DNA of 7,173 bases from Chlorobium sp. (GTDB taxonomy: Bacteria; Bacteroidota; Chlorobiia; Chlorobiales; Chlorobiaceae): positions 1 through 7,173 of the forward strand of contig JANQFD010000102.1 of assembly GCA_028278005.1 (NCBI GenBank), given 5' to 3'. Below the pieces are notes generated by a model. The model ran no database searches. It was not told the DNA's origin and worked only from the letters and a program-made list of their open reading frames with translations. Positions 6,567 to 7,173 of this stretch are shown piece by piece. Each line of letters starts with the position of its first letter. Positions within the stretch are counted from its first letter, which is position 1. Position numbers and translations under genes: made by a program.

Positions 6567-6602
6567 ATCGCCTGTTTCTCAGGCGATGAGGGGTTTTTTT
6601 TT
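6567..6602 (+). terminator. Second hairpin with T-run after fabI
   Basis: A perfect 8-bp stem (ATCGCCTG at 6567-6574 with CAGGCGAT at 6580-6587) closes a 5-nt loop. A nine-T run follows at 6594-6602 but is separated from the stem by GAGGGG, which is not ideal for termination. The 3' side of the stem overlaps CTCAGGC (6578-6584), which could instead pair with GCCTGAG at 6522-6528. The two foldings exclude each other, as in attenuators. It may be a backup terminator or a leader structure. Confidence 0.45.
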
Positions 6603-6607
6603 CGGCA

Positions 6608-6637
6608 CGAGCCTTGTAAAAGGTTCGGAATTTTTTT
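6608..6637 (+). terminator. Third hairpin with T-run before the isocitrate dehydrogenase gene
   Basis: An 8-bp stem with one G-U pair (CGAGCCTT at 6608-6615 with AAGGTTCG at 6620-6627) closes a GTAA loop. After GAA comes a run of seven T (6631-6637). It resembles a weak intrinsic terminator and would stop leftover transcription before the isocitrate dehydrogenase gene. Confidence 0.4.
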
Positions 6638-6666
6638 GAACAATAATAGTCCATAATCAGCATAAA
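6636..6666 (+). promoter_or_regulatory. Possible promoter region of the isocitrate dehydrogenase gene
   Basis: The gene needs its own promoter because three terminator-like hairpins precede it. The A/T-rich stretch holds TTGAAC (6636-6641, four of six to -35), CATAAT (6652-6657, five of six to -10) and CATAAA (6661-6666). The spacings are 10 and 19 nt, so no single pair is convincing. The region is the likely location; exact boxes are uncertain. Confidence 0.25.
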
Positions 6667-6684
6667 CTTAAAAAACAAAAAGAC

Positions 6685-7173
6685 ATGGCTAAAATCATCT
6701 ATACCAAAATCGATGAAGCGCCTGCACTGGCGACTTATTCACTGCTGCCCATTATCCAGGCTTTCACGAAAGGGTCCGGTATCTCGGTGGAAACAAGCGA
6801 TATTTCTCTTGCCGGAAGGATTATTGCGAATTTCCCGGAGAACCTGACCGACGAGCAGCGTATTCCCGACAACCTTACCGCTCTCGGTGAGTTGGCAAAA
6901 ACACGCGACGCCAATATCATCAAGCTTCCCAACATCAGTGCTTCGATTCCGCAGCTCAAGGATGCCATCAAGGAGTTGCAGGAAAAAGGATACAATATTC
7001 CCGATTTTCCGGAAGACCCGAAAACCGACGAGGAAAAGGAGCTCAGGGCCCGTTTTGCAAAGGTGCTTGGAAGCGCTGTCAACCCGGTGCTTCGCGAAGG
7101 AAACTCCGACAGAAGAGCTGCGGCTTCGGTCAAGCAGTACGCAAAGAACAATCCTCATCGCCTGAGAGCATGG
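6685..7173 (+). CDS. icd: Monomeric NADP-dependent isocitrate dehydrogenase, N-terminal part
   Basis: The frame is open from ATG 6685 to the window end: 163 codons of a protein usually about 740 residues long. It interconverts isocitrate and 2-oxoglutarate plus CO2 with NADP(H). In green sulfur bacteria it runs in the carboxylating direction as a CO2-fixing step of the reductive TCA cycle. The N-terminus, MAKIIYTKIDEAPALATYSL, and the segment LGSAVNPVLREGNSDRRA at 128-145 are typical of the monomeric class and unlike the dimeric Icd family. Ser130, Asn133, Arg137 and Arg143 have the same 3-4-6 spacing as the isocitrate-binding residues recalled for the Azotobacter vinelandii enzyme (Ser132, Asn135, Arg139, Arg145). 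The start has an A-rich leader but no Shine-Dalgarno match. The large domain and the NADP site lie beyond the window. Confidence 0.93.
   Translation, partial: MAKIIYTKIDEAPALATYSLLPIIQAFTKGSGISVETSDISLAGRIIANFPENLTDEQRIPDNLTALGELAKTRDANIIKLPNISASIPQLKDAIKELQEKGYNIPDFPEDPKTDEEKELRARFAKVLGSAVNPVLREGNSDRRAAASVKQYAKNNPHRLRAW

Noticed and set aside
1..7173. CRISPR arrays, insertion sequences, tRNA or rRNA genes, phage genes
   Set aside because: No spaced direct repeats, transposase-like frames, tRNA-like folds or rRNA sequence were seen; coding content is continuous housekeeping sequence.

Overview
The window carries five complete genes and the first part of a sixth, all on the + strand. It looks like the core chromosome of a green sulfur bacterium (Chlorobiaceae: Chlorobium, Chlorobaculum or a relative). 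Three things point there. The last gene encodes a monomeric-type NADP-isocitrate dehydrogenase, the form known from Chlorobium. The enoyl-ACP reductase has the Bacteroidetes/Chlorobi form of its motifs. The ArsA-type ATPase has one ATPase domain and a C-terminal HSP20-like tail, a layout I associate with phototrophs. Shine-Dalgarno (SD) signals are weak or absent at several starts, which also fits this phylum. No homology search was run, so the placement rests on recalled family features.

Layout: 1-158 is an upstream flank with a terminator-like hairpin at 56-91. uvrD/pcrA, a UvrD/PcrA DNA helicase (159-2348, TTG start), is followed after 16 nt by an uncharacterised MJ1255-type glycosyltransferase (2365-3411). 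Then comes aat, leucyl/phenylalanyl-tRNA-protein transferase (3491-4075). A 96-nt gap with an imperfect inverted repeat leads to the ArsA/Get3-type ATPase with a strong ribosome binding site (4172-5473). A 123-nt gap holds a 14-bp palindrome and a good sigma70-like promoter whose -10 box ends just before fabI (5597-6478). The 206-nt gap after fabI holds three hairpins in tandem, each followed by a T-run. The monomeric isocitrate dehydrogenase gene starts at 6685 and runs off the end of the window.

How the genes relate: spacing suggests that uvrD, the glycosyltransferase, aat and arsA may be read together, since I see no strong terminator between them. fabI appears to have its own promoter and terminator. 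The isocitrate dehydrogenase is insulated from fabI by the hairpin cluster and must have its own promoter. Functions are mixed: DNA repair, an envelope or lipid glycosyltransferase, N-end-rule tagging, a tail-anchor or metal-type ATPase, fatty acid synthesis, and CO2 fixation through the reductive TCA cycle. This reads as ordinary housekeeping sequence. There are no mobile elements, CRISPR arrays, tRNA or rRNA genes, and I found no clearly new system. The items most worth a second look are the ArsA-type ATPase without arsenic-binding cysteines or arsenic genes nearby, the hairpin cluster before the isocitrate dehydrogenase, and the LacI-like palindrome upstream of fabI.
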